Source: Kribbella antibiotica
GTDB taxonomy: Bacteria > Actinomycetota > Actinomycetes > Propionibacteriales > Kribbellaceae
Length of the DNA: 50,283 bases
Direction: 5' to 3'
NCBI RefSeq assembly: GCF_004349055.1
Contig: NZ_SMKX01000053.1
Location: forward strand, 1 to 50,283
Part shown: positions 22,329 to 33,500 of the stretch, in pieces
How positions within the stretch are numbered: position 1 is the stretch's first letter
Layout: every line of letters begins with the position of its first letter
The notes under the pieces: model-generated
What the model saw: the letters and a program-made list of their open reading frames with translations, nothing else
The model's database searches: none
What the model was told of the DNA's origin: nothing
Made by a program: the position numbers and the translations under genes

Positions 22329-24353
22329 CTACGGGAGCGGATTCACGGTAAAGGCCGGGTCCGCTTCGGCTGTGGTGGCAGCCCCCTTGCTGACGCCTGC
22401 GGACTTGGCCGGCGTCGACGAGGTAACGGTGCTCGCAGTGATCACGCGGACCTGGAAGTCCTGGTTGTAGGTCGCGAACGCCCACTTCGGATCGCCGCTG
22501 TCGGTGTAGACGAACGGTGTCGGGTCAGGGGCGTACTGCTCGGTGAACTTTGTGACGATCTTCTTGAACTGCGGCCAGGTTCCGCTGCCCTGGGCAACTT
22601 CCTGCGCGAAATAGTTGTTGCCGTCAGACCCACGGACGAGGACCTCGACCAGGCCGGTGTCCGGAGAAATGATGGCCCCCGGCGAACCTTGCCAGGTTTG
22701 GCCCGCGTCACCGATCTGTTCCCAGGTTCCCGGGAAGGCGGTACCGGCAGCGCTCTGCTTCTGCGTTGCGATCCGGCCGTCGGCGTCCCGGGCAAAGACT
22801 CGGAGCAGGTCGCCGGGGTAGCGGACGATCGCCGGCTTACCGGTGAAGCCCGAGCCCCCGAGACTGCTGAAGGCCGACAGTGTTGTGCCGTTCCAAGCCG
22901 CTGCCCAGAAGGTTCCGTCGGCGTCCTTGCCGATAACCGTCAGGGTGTTGTTGGGGCCAGGACCGACGACAGGTGTGCCGGTCAGGACCGGAGTGCTGCT
23001 GCGCTTTTGCCAGGCAAGGAAGCCATCGACGCCCTCGACCTTGGTCCAGAGGCCGCCGGCATCGTCTACCGAGAACAGAACCATCTTGTTCGTTACTGGA
23101 CTCTTGCGTGCTGCGACGCCGGTGGCCATCAGACCAGCGCGGTCGACAGTGACCAGCGGAGCATTGGGCGTGGTGGGGATGAAGCCCAGGGCACGGCTGT
23201 TCGCGGCGCGCACAGTGATGTCGAGCTTGCCGTCGGCGCCTTGGACCAGGGCCGGCGCACCCACATAGGCGCTGGTATCGGGGAGCGGGGTCCAAGCCGT
23301 GCCGCCGAAGTCGGTCGGATCGGTCTGTCGGCCCCACTTCGCGCGGCCGATGTTGTCGGTGTAGCCGTACTCCAGTGATCCATTGCTGGACTGCAGGACG
23401 GTCACTGGAGAGTTGTTCTCGGTCGGTGCCGGCGGAGTGGCGGGGACGAACGACTTCGTCAGCTTGCAGGCGTTCGAGGTCCCGGCTACATCGATGAATC
23501 CGTCCCAGCCTCCGCCTTGATCGTTGGCCTCGAACACCCAGCCCGCCGGTACCGGATCGATCCGGTACCGGTAGTGAAGTAGCGTCTTGCCTGCCCGAAT
23601 GCCGAGGATCGTGTCTCCTCCGACGGTGAAGAAGCTACCGAAGGTGTCCCAGGACGTCTCGCCGATCACACGGTGACTGATGTAGCGATCACTGGTGGGT
23701 TCGAAGTGATAGCGGTGCAGGACCCCGGCAGGAGTGCGGGCGTAGATGACGCCGTCGCCAACGGCCGTGATTGCGTTGTAGACGCCCCAGCCGCTAGCCA
23801 CGGGCTGATGTGTGAAGGTGCCGTCGGCCGCGTTGTACTTGGATCGGCGCAGAGTTCCGTCGTCTTGCAGGTAGTAGAAGTCGCCGCGCGCGTCGATGGT
23901 GATCTTATTCACTCGGGACTGCACGGCATAGATGTTGAACAGCGTTCCACCGATCGGCTTGGCGAACACGTCGAATGCGGTGCCGTTCCAGTGGTAGGCG
24001 AACATCCCGCTGCCGTTCTCGGCCGGCCTGATGCCGTAGATCCATCCGTCCGGCCCGGCCAACAGCTTGGAAAAGGTGTTGAAGCCGGTCGCGATCTGAG
24101 CCGGGTTGCCGGTGAATGCCGGGGTAGTCGTGCTGCTCAGGTCGTTGAACTTGTAGAGCATCAGTTGGCCGGTGGGTTTGATGGCGAAGACGTTCTGCGT
24201 TGGTGTGCAGGTGATGTTCGCGTCCTCGGCGAGCGCCCGGGTCGGGGCGGTGAGCGTGATGACGGCCGTCGAGAGAGCGACGGTGAGCGTAGCGGCGGTG
24301 ATTTTCCGGCGCCATCGAGCCCCGGTAGCGCGTGCGGACCGAGCAGTGAACAT
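22329..24353 (-). CDS. Secreted tachylectin/PLL-type carbohydrate-binding protein
   Basis: 674 residues. The N terminus is a signal peptide with a basic start (ARWRRK) and predicted cleavage after ALA at about 42. The first half (about 47-290) has repeated beta-propeller-like blades: LMLYKFNDL, GWIYGIRPAENGSGMFAYHW, DFYYLQDDGTLRRSKYN, GVIYARTPAGVLHRYHF; this fits tachylectin-2-like domains. The second half (about 300-640) has PLL/fucolectin-like blades (GRIATQKQSAAGTAFPGTWEQIG, SPGAIISPDTGLVEVLVRGSDGNNYF). The ATG at 24353 is chosen because the signal peptide begins there. It is divergent from the RHS toxin over a 244-bp spacer and may share its control. It likely binds surface glycans. Confidence 0.82.
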   Translation of the reverse strand: MFTARSARATGARWRRKITAATLTVALSTAVITLTAPTRALAEDANITCTPTQNVFAIKPTGQLMLYKFNDLSSTTTPAFTGNPAQIATGFNTFSKLLAGPDGWIYGIRPAENGSGMFAYHWNGTAFDVFAKPIGGTLFNIYAVQSRVNKITIDARGDFYYLQDDGTLRRSKYNAADGTFTHQPVASGWGVYNAITAVGDGVIYARTPAGVLHRYHFEPTSDRYISHRVIGETSWDTFGSFFTVGGDTILGIRAGKTLLHYRYRIDPVPAGWVFEANDQGGGWDGFIDVAGTSNACKLTKSFVPATPPAPTENNSPVTVLQSSNGSLEYGYTDNIGRAKWGRQTDPTDFGGTAWTPLPDTSAYVGAPALVQGADGKLDITVRAANSRALGFIPTTPNAPLVTVDRAGLMATGVAARKSPVTNKMVLFSVDDAGGLWTKVEGVDGFLAWQKRSSTPVLTGTPVVGPGPNNTLTVIGKDADGTFWAAAWNGTTLSAFSSLGGSGFTGKPAIVRYPGDLLRVFARDADGRIATQKQSAAGTAFPGTWEQIGDAGQTWQGSPGAIISPDTGLVEVLVRGSDGNNYFAQEVAQGSGTWPQFKKIVTKFTEQYAPDPTPFVYTDSGDPKWAFATYNQDFQVRVITASTVTSSTPAKSAGVSKGAATTAEADPAFTVNPLP

Positions 24354-24597
24354 GGGTACCCCCAGGATTGCGGCGATGCATGCGAGAAGCCCGCCCCGAG
24401 CCGCATGCTCCAACAGACCGGCGGATGTACACCCGTAGCCGGTCGGAGAGCAGTCTATGGCCGATTTGTCGATGCGTCGGATGTCAATACGTGCAATCTC
24501 GTCGGGCTCGATGGTGCGTTGAGTGACCAACTGTTACCGTCTGGCTGTTTGTGGTGCTCGGGGGAGCAACATGACTTTCACCTGGGGGTAGTTCCAC

Positions 24598-27500
24598 ATG
24601 GCCGGATCGCTGTCGCGCGCCCAAAGACGACGTCGCCGATCGTGGGGCAAGGGTCTCGCGCTACTGCTGGTGGCAGCAGTGCCGATGAGCACCATTGACT
24701 TCACCCCCGCGGTAGCCGCGGACAATCCCGCCGGCGCCAAGCCCGGGAAGCACAAGCCGCAGCCGGCTCCGCAGCAGCGCGAGGGCTCGGCTGCAGGTCA
24801 GCCGCAGGTGATCGGGAACGAGGTCAACAAGACCGTTCCGGCCAGCCTCAAGTCGCGTTATCCCGAGCGGCAGTTGAGCACGGCGCAGCCGAAGGCCACG
24901 AACGGCATCAAGGTCGTCTCGGCACCGGTCAAGCCTGTCCTCGGTTTCGATCGCAAGACCAGCCGGGAGATTTCGAACGAGCGCACGCGGTTCCGGACCA
25001 CCTACGCGAATGCGGACGGTACTGAGACCACGGCGATCTCCGACACCCCGGTCAACTACCAGCGGCCGGATGGAACCTGGGCCCCGATCAAGGTCGCGCT
25101 CGACCGGCTGCCCGCCGTCGAGGGCGACGGGTGGCGTTCGTCGGGTGACACCGTTCGGTCGATGCTGGCGGGAAGCCTCATCCCGGATCGGCCGGTAGCC
25201 GAGGTGACGCTGAGCGGCGGCGAGAAGATCGGCTGGGGTGTGCAGCAGACCGGCCGGATTGCCGGCACTCCGGTCGGCACGGACACAGTCCGGTACGCCG
25301 GGTTCCAGCGCGGCGCCGATCTGGAACTGACTGTGCAACCGGCTGGCCTCAAGGAGACGATCGTCCTCCGATCGAAGGCCTCCGAACGCTCCTTCGTGTT
25401 CCCCCTGTATCTGCAGGGCCTGACCGCCACACTCAGCGGTGCGGACGTCGTCCTGACTGATGCCCAGGGCAACCAGAAGGCCCGGATTCCGGCCGGTTTC
25501 ATGGTGGATGGCGTCTCCGCGACCTCGAGTGCGGTCACCTACAGCCTGGTCGAGAGCAACGGTCGCCAGGCCCTGAAGGTGGACGTCGACGGCCGGTGGC
25601 TGGATGATCGGGCGCGGGTCTACCCGGTGCGGATCGATCCGCCGGTCCAGGAGGTTAACGCCGACGGTGACGGTGGCATGACCGTCCGAGACTCCGGCAG
25701 CTATCTGAGCAACAGTGACTTCATGGTCGGCCGGCGAGACGGTAACCGATCAGCGGCTTACCTCAAGTTCACGCTGCCCGACGCCCTGAAGTACCACACG
25801 GTCTACGGAGCGCAGCTCCAGGTCAACAGCTACTTAGCGCCGTCCTGTGCGCCGCGACCGGTCACTGTTCACGGGGTCACCCAGCCGTGGACGGCGAGCA
25901 CCGGCCTGAGCTACCCCGGCCCGGCGGTCGGCGCCGCGCTGGCGAGCAGGTCGTTCGCGCAGGGCTACATCGCGGGCGGGACGACCACCACGAAGTGCGC
26001 GCCGGTCGCGACCCTGTTCAACCTCGGCGCGCCGGGCGCCGCATTGGTGCAGCGCTGGGCCAACGACTCGAGCACGAACTACGGTCTGTCGCTGCGTGCG
26101 CCGGTGAACGACGACAGTTCGTGGAAGGAGTTCGCCGGAACCAAGTCCGCGAACAAGCCGATCCTCTTCGTCACCCACACGCCGTACAACGCGAAGTACA
26201 CGATCGGTGGTGCCCCGAACCCGCCGGTCATGCAGAGCACCGACGGCAAGATCAAGATCACAGTCAAGAACCTCGGTGCCGAGGACTGGGCACCGTCGCA
26301 GTACTACCTGAAGACCGTCGTGCTGAACATGAGCGGCCAGCAGCTCTACCAGTACCGCGGTGCCGACCTTCCGAAGACCTTGGCCCGGGGCGCGAGTGTG
26401 ACGCTCGACGCGACGATCAAGAAGATGACTGCCGGTACGACGTCGCGGCAGTACCAGGTCTACTTCACTATGGTCCGGGTCAAGGGTCCGGACTTCAGCA
26501 CCGAGAACGTGAGCCCGGCCAAGATCATCATCGAGGTCCGGAACCAGCCGCCTGTGGTCGACGGGCTGTCACCCGACAACGGGTACCGGACTCAGACGCT
26601 CACCCCGCAACTGTGGGGCCGGGCCTTCGACATCGACGCATCGACGGCGGGGATCACCTACAGCTTCGAGGTCTGCGAGAAGACCGCTCTCGGGACGTAC
26701 ACCCCCTGCTTCAGTTCGGGCTATCAAGCCGCCGGCAATTGGGACATTCCCGCCGGCAAGCTGGCGTGGAACAAGGAGTACGGCTGGCGGTTGTCTGCCA
26801 AGGACAGCCAAGGCGCCGTGACGGTTTCGCCGGCGGGAACCGACCGGATGGCACTGCTCACCGACATCCCGCAGCCGGCAATCACGTCGCGGCTGGCGAA
26901 CGCGCCGTACGGCACCGACGATCAGCCCTTCGACGCGAACCTCGGAAACCACCTGAGCTCGGCGATCGATGCCTCGATCCCGGTCGCCGGCCCCGAACTC
27001 GACGTCGTTCGTACCTACAACAGCCTGGACCCGCGCCGTACCGGTGTCTTCGGTGCCGGGTGGTCCAGCAAGTACGACCTCAAGCTCGTGGTCGAGAGCG
27101 ACAACAACGTCCTGGTGACCTACCCGGACGGCCAGCAGGTCCGGTTCGGGAAGAACCCGGACGGGACCTATGTCGGTCCCGCGAACCGCCAGGCCCGCCT
27201 GACCTTCGACAGCACGATCAACAACTGGATGCTGAAGGACGGTGGCGCGAACAGCTACACCTTCTCGCTGTCGGGCAAATTGACGCAGATCAAGGGCCGC
27301 TGGGGCAAGCCGATGCTGTTCGAGTACGGCAGCGACGGCAAGCTCTCCAGAGTTGTCAGCCAGCAAGGTAACAACCGCTCGCTGTCCTTCAGCTGGGAAG
27401 GCACACACATCGCGTCGGTCAGCACTCAGCCGATCGACGGCGCACCGCTGACCTGGACCTACAGCTATGAAGGCGATCTGCTCAAGTCGGTGTGCGAGCC

Positions 27501-30500
27501 GGATGGTAAATGCACGACATATGGCGCGTCCCAGGGTTCGCACTACCGGACTGCGGTGCTGGATACCCAGCCTGACTCCTACTACCGCCTCTCCGAGGAG
27601 AGCGACGGGCCGGCCGCCAGCGAGGTCACGCTGAACTTCGGCAAGGACAACGGGACGTACAAGGGCGTCGACCACAACGTCGCGGGTGCGCTGGCCGGAT
27701 CCAGCGACACCTCGACCCGGTTCAAGGGTGCGCTGGGACCGTCGTACGTCGAGCTTCCCAACGGCATGGTCCGGCGGAACCGTAACCAGTCGATCGAGAT
27801 GTGGTTCCGGATTACCGAGAAGGGCGTCACGAACCCCTTACTCGGCTACCAGAACAAGAACGTGGAGGGCGACTCTGCGGCCGGACTGCCGATTCTGTAC
27901 GTCGGAACCGACGGCCTGCTCCGCGGACAGTTCTGGGGCGGTGCGGCCGCACCGATCACCACGGCGGGCCCGGTCGACGAGGGCCGCTGGCATCACGTCG
28001 TACTGTCGGCGGCCGGTTCGACCCAGACGCTGTACCTCGACGGTCTCGTCGCAGGGACGGCGACCGGGCGGACGATCGATCACCTCGGCATGGTCTACAA
28101 CCAGCTTGGGGCCGCTTTCGCGAAGGCTCCGGGCGCCTGGCCGGGCTGGGGATCCGCGACGCGGAACTATCTGCGGGGCGGGATCGACGAGGTCGCGGTG
28201 TACTCCCGGCCGCTGACGGCCGACGTCGTCGCGGCGCACTACAAGTTGGGCAAGAACCCGTCGGACCAGTTGACGACCGTCACGATCCCCAGCGGGAAGG
28301 TCGTGTCCGCCGCCGTTTACGACACGGCCACCGAGCGGGTGAAGGAGGTCACCGACGACAACGGTGGGCTGTGGAAGATCGGCGAGCCGGTCATCAGCGG
28401 CGGCGCGAAGGATCTTCGCCGGACCGTCGTGGTCCGGGACCCGGCCGATCGCCGGTACCTCTACGAGTACGACGGGATCGGCGGCTGGCTGCTGCGTTCC
28501 GGCGTACCGAACGGGCTTGGTACGCGTGACGAAGACCTGCCGAGAGCGCCGACCCCGACGCCGACTCCATCGAACTGCAACACGCCGGATCCGGGCGACC
28601 CCGACTTCTGTGTGGTCACACCCGGCTCCGGGTCGCAGGATCCGATCTTCGACTGGCATGGGCTCGACGGCATCGCGATCCGGAGCTTCGAGTACGACAA
28701 GTCCGGACAGCTGATCAAGACGACCGACGAGATCGGCGACACTGCCACTCTTGGGTACGACATCAAGGGCAACAACACCTCGCGGACGACCTGCCGCAAC
28801 CATGGTGAGGATTGCCACACCAGCTACACGACGTTCCCGACCACCGGACTGACTGATCCGCTCGATCCGCGCTGGGGCCGGCCGATTGAAACCCGCGACG
28901 GACGCTCGGCCAACTCGACGGATGATACCTACAAGTCCACCTTGACCTATCTGGCCCAAGGCGACGTCGTGTCGCAGAAGTCGCCGGCGTCCGGCACGGT
29001 CAAGAACACCTACACCAACGGAACCGAGTTCGGCCCCGACGGGCAGATGCCGTCGGGTCTGGTCCTGACGACAACCGATGCACTCGATCAGACGACGAAC
29101 TACAGCTACTACGCCTCAGGACAGCTCGAAGCGATCACGACACCGAGCGGGCTGAAGACCTCGTTCACCTACGACTCGGTGGGCCGCAAAAGCGCTCAGA
29201 CACAGACCTCGGACGCCGAGCCGGCAGGGGTGACCACGAAGTTCAGCTACGACAAGGCGTCGCGGCTGACCTCTACCACCGGACCGGTGACGACCGACAA
29301 GGTGACCGGAGCCAAACACCAGCAGAAGGTGTCGCTCAGCTACGACGACGACGGCAATGTCGTCGCCGAGGAGACCGCCGATCTGATCGGTGGCGGCGAG
29401 CCGCGGCGGACGACGTACACGTTCGACGACCGGAACCGGCTCCAGCGCCAGACCGACGGCGTGGGGAACGAGGTCAGTTACGAGTACGACGGTTTCGGCA
29501 ATCGGACCGCGATGATCGATGCCAACGGTAACCGGTACGAATACGCTTTCACAGCGCGGAACAAGCTGGCCGAAGTGCGGTTGCGCGACGCCGACGGGAC
29601 CGGCGACACCGGTTACAAGGTGATGCGCTCGTTCGGCTACGACCAGACCGGCCGGGTCGTCCGTGAGACCGACACGATGGGGCGCACGACGCGCTACCAG
29701 TACTACGGCGACGGCCTGCTGAAGTCGACGACGCTGGAGGGTTTCCACAACCCCGACGGCACGACCCGAGACGTCGTCCTCGAGGCCAACACCTACGACG
29801 GTGCCGGAAACCTGCTCACCCAGGCCACCGACAACGGCAAGTCGAAAACCACATTCACCCGCGACAGCGCGGGACGAGTGCTCACGAGCCTGGTAGACCC
29901 AGGTGGGCTGAACCGACGGACGACGATGACCTACGACCTCGGCGGCAACATCCTGTCGACGGTCGAATCCGGATCGTTCTCGAACACGCGGGTGCTGGTC
30001 AGCGGCCTGGAGCGCAAGACGACGTACCGGTATGACGGAGCGAGCCGCCGGACCGCGCAGACCGTCTGGCTGAACAGCAACACCGGTCTGACCACGACGT
30101 GGGCCTACGACCAGCGTGGCCTGCAAACCAGCGCCACATCGGCGCGCGGTAACGAGACCGGCGCGGTGGCGGCGGACTTCACCACGAAGTACGGGTACGA
30201 CGAGCTCGGCCGGCAGAACGTCATCACGCTGCCGAAGGTGGCGGTGGAGGAGAACGGTCAGGCCGCGACGCAGACCTCGCCGGTGACGACGGTCGGGTAC
30301 GACGCCTACGGCGCTGTCACGTCGACAAAGGATGCCTTGGGCAACGTCGGCCGCACGGTCTACAACCAGATCGGCCTGCCGATCGAGACCACCGGACCGA
30401 CCTACACGCCGCCGGGCGGCACGGCGATCACGCCGAACGCCAAGACCGAGTACGACGCCAACGGCAATCCGGTCAAGACGACCGATTCGCGCGGTGCGCA

Positions 30501-33500
30501 GACCTTCCTCACCTACAACCGACAGGGCCGGCTGGTGAAGAGCGACCAGCCCGCTGCAACGAACGACAACCGGGCGGTCTGGACGTACGAGTACACCGGG
30601 AACGGTGCGCCCAAGGCTGTTGTCGATCCGCTCGGCAGCCGGGTCGAGTCGACGTACGACGATCTCGACCGGGTGATCACCCGGACCCAGGCCGAGCGGA
30701 AGCCGGTGACCGACAACTTCGTCACCAAGTTCGCTTACGACGATGCCGACCGGGTCACATCGACGACCTCACCGACCGGCGCGACCACCACCACGACGTA
30801 CGACTCGATCGGACAGCCGATCAAGGTCACCGATCCGTCGAACGTGGTCACCCAGTTCGGCTACGACTTCGTCGGCCGCCAGGTGGAGCAGGTCGATGGA
30901 CTCGGCCGGATGAATGCCTCGACATTCGACCTGAGCGGCCGCTTGGTCGAACAGGGCGACTATGACGCGGCGAACACGGAGCTGCGCAAGACGTCGTACA
31001 CGTCCGATGCCGATGGCAACGTTTTGACGGCGAAGTCGCCAGCCGGTGGGCTGACGTCCTTCACCTATGACGCGCTGTCGCGGTTGACCCGGCAGCAGGA
31101 AACAGTGACCGGGACGCAGTCGATCACCACGACGTTCGGGTACGACGCGGCCGGGAACCGGTCGCGGTACACCGACGGACGAGGCAACTCGACGTACACA
31201 TCGGTCAACAGCCTCGGGCTCACCGAGTCTGTGATCGAGCCGTCGACCGTCGCGCACCCGGCTGCGGCGGACCGGACCTGGACGACCTCGTACGACGCCG
31301 CCGGTAACCCGGTGCGGGTCGCCCAGCCGGGAGGCATTACCCGGACCCGGACGTTCGATGCTTCCGGTCGCCTTACCGAAGAGGCGGGCTCCGGGACCGG
31401 TGCCTCCGCAGCTAACCGGAGCATCGGGTACGACGTCCTCGGGCGGGTGACCTCGATCAATGCTCCGGGTGCGGCCGACACGTACACCTACGACGACCGT
31501 GGTCAGCTGCTGTCCGCAACCGGGCCCTCCGGCGACGCGACGTTCGCCTACGACGGCGACGGCGCGCTGACCAAACGGACGGATGCCGCCGGGACCGCGG
31601 ACTTCGCGTACATCAAGGGTCGACTGAGCTCGATGACCGATCCGGTGACCCGAACCGAGCAAACGCTCGGCTACGACAACTCCGGTGCGCCCAAGAGCAT
31701 CGGCTACGGCCTCGGCCGGATCCGCACCTTCGAGTACGACGGCCTCGGCCGGCTGAAGTCCGATGCGCTGAAGAACAGTGCGGGCTCGACGGTCAGCTCG
31801 GTGGCCTACAACTTCGACCTTGATGGCAATGTCACCGGCAAGACGACGACCGGTGTCCAGGGTGCTGGAGCGAATACCTACACCTACGACAGCGCCGACC
31901 GGCTCAAGACCTGGACCGTCGGTGGCAAGACCACGTCGTACGAATGGGACGAGGCAGGCAACCGGGTCAAGGTCGACGGAAAGACCGCCCGCTTCGACGA
32001 GCGCAACCGCCTCATCACCGACAGCACCACCGACTACAGCTACTCCGCCCGCGGCACCCTGATCTCGAAGACCACGGGTTCGGAAACACAGACCACCAAG
32101 TTCGACGCCTTCGATCGCGTCGTCGAACAGGGCGGCCGCAGTTACCAGTACGACGGCGCCGACCGTCCGATCAACGCCGGCGGAACCAGCCTCAAGTACG
32201 CGGGCCTCAGCGACGAGGTCTCCTCCGACGGCACCCAGATCTACGGCCACGACCCCGGCGACAACGTCATCTCGCTGGCCCAAGGCCAAACCCGCCGTCT
32301 CCTCCTCTCCGACCGCCACACCGATATCACCGGCGGCTTCGACCCCGCAGACGGCACCCTGGCCGCGCTGCCCGACTCCCGAACCTACGACCCCTTCGGC
32401 AAGAACCTCGCCAGCACCGGCCTCACCTACGGCGTCGGCTACCAAAGCGACTGGAGTGACCCCTCCACCGGCAACGTCAACATGGGCGCCCGCTGGTACG
32501 ACCCCAACACCGGCACCTTCAACTCCCGAGACACGGTCGGCTACTCCGGCGGCCCCGCCGCCGACGCCAACCGCTTCGCCTACGGCAACACCAACCCCCT
32601 CACCAACTACGACCCCACCGGCAACAAAGCCGTCGACCCGTACGGCGAGATAGGCCAGGTCTGCAAGTGGGTCCCGGCCAAGCCGAAGCCGCCGCCGCCA
32701 CCGCCGCCTACGAGGGGCATCAATCCCCAGAAGTTGAGGGCCTGGACGTCAGTACTTGGTGGTGACGGCCCGAAGGAGCTCCGTTGTACGTGGACGGGCA
32801 AGATTCCCGACAACATCTGTGAGGGTCCGGGGCGGCACGGCCAGAAGTGCCCCAAGAAGCCGGCATGCCCGCCCACATGCCCACCAGGCGGCGACGGCGA
32901 CGACGGCGACGACGGCGACGATCCCGCAGACCCCACTCCCACGCAGCGGAAGCCTTCACCCCCGGACCCGGCAGTCAAGGCGCGCCAGCAACTCGAAGAG
33001 AACGTCAAGCAGAACAAGCAACCCAACGCCCCAGCCGCTGTCGATCCCGTGATCGCCCGGCAGAACCCAGCCGGCGGCGGTACATCCAAGAACCTGATCC
33101 AGGACACTCGCGGCTCAGCTGACGATGTCTACAAAAACGCGGTCAAGGATGCCGGCAACCCCGTCCAGAACGCGACCTTTAACGGCAACGGCCCCCGAAT
33201 GAGTTTGAAGGAGGCATTCAAGGAGCTAGGCAACGGAATCTGGAACAACAAGGGCGCCATTGGCCACGGCCTGCTGGACGCCGTGGGCCTGATCCCCGGT
33301 CTAGGCGAAGTAGCTGACCTCGCCAACGCCGCCTGGTACGCCGCCGAAGGCGACTACGTCAATGCCGCTCTCAGCGCTGCCTCCGCTATACCAATAGCTG
33401 GGTATGCTGCAACTGCGGCCAAGGCCAGCCGCTACGTCAACAAGGGCCTCAAGGCCGCTAGAGAAACTCGTGGAGCCGGGGGACTCGGGCATGATGTGGC

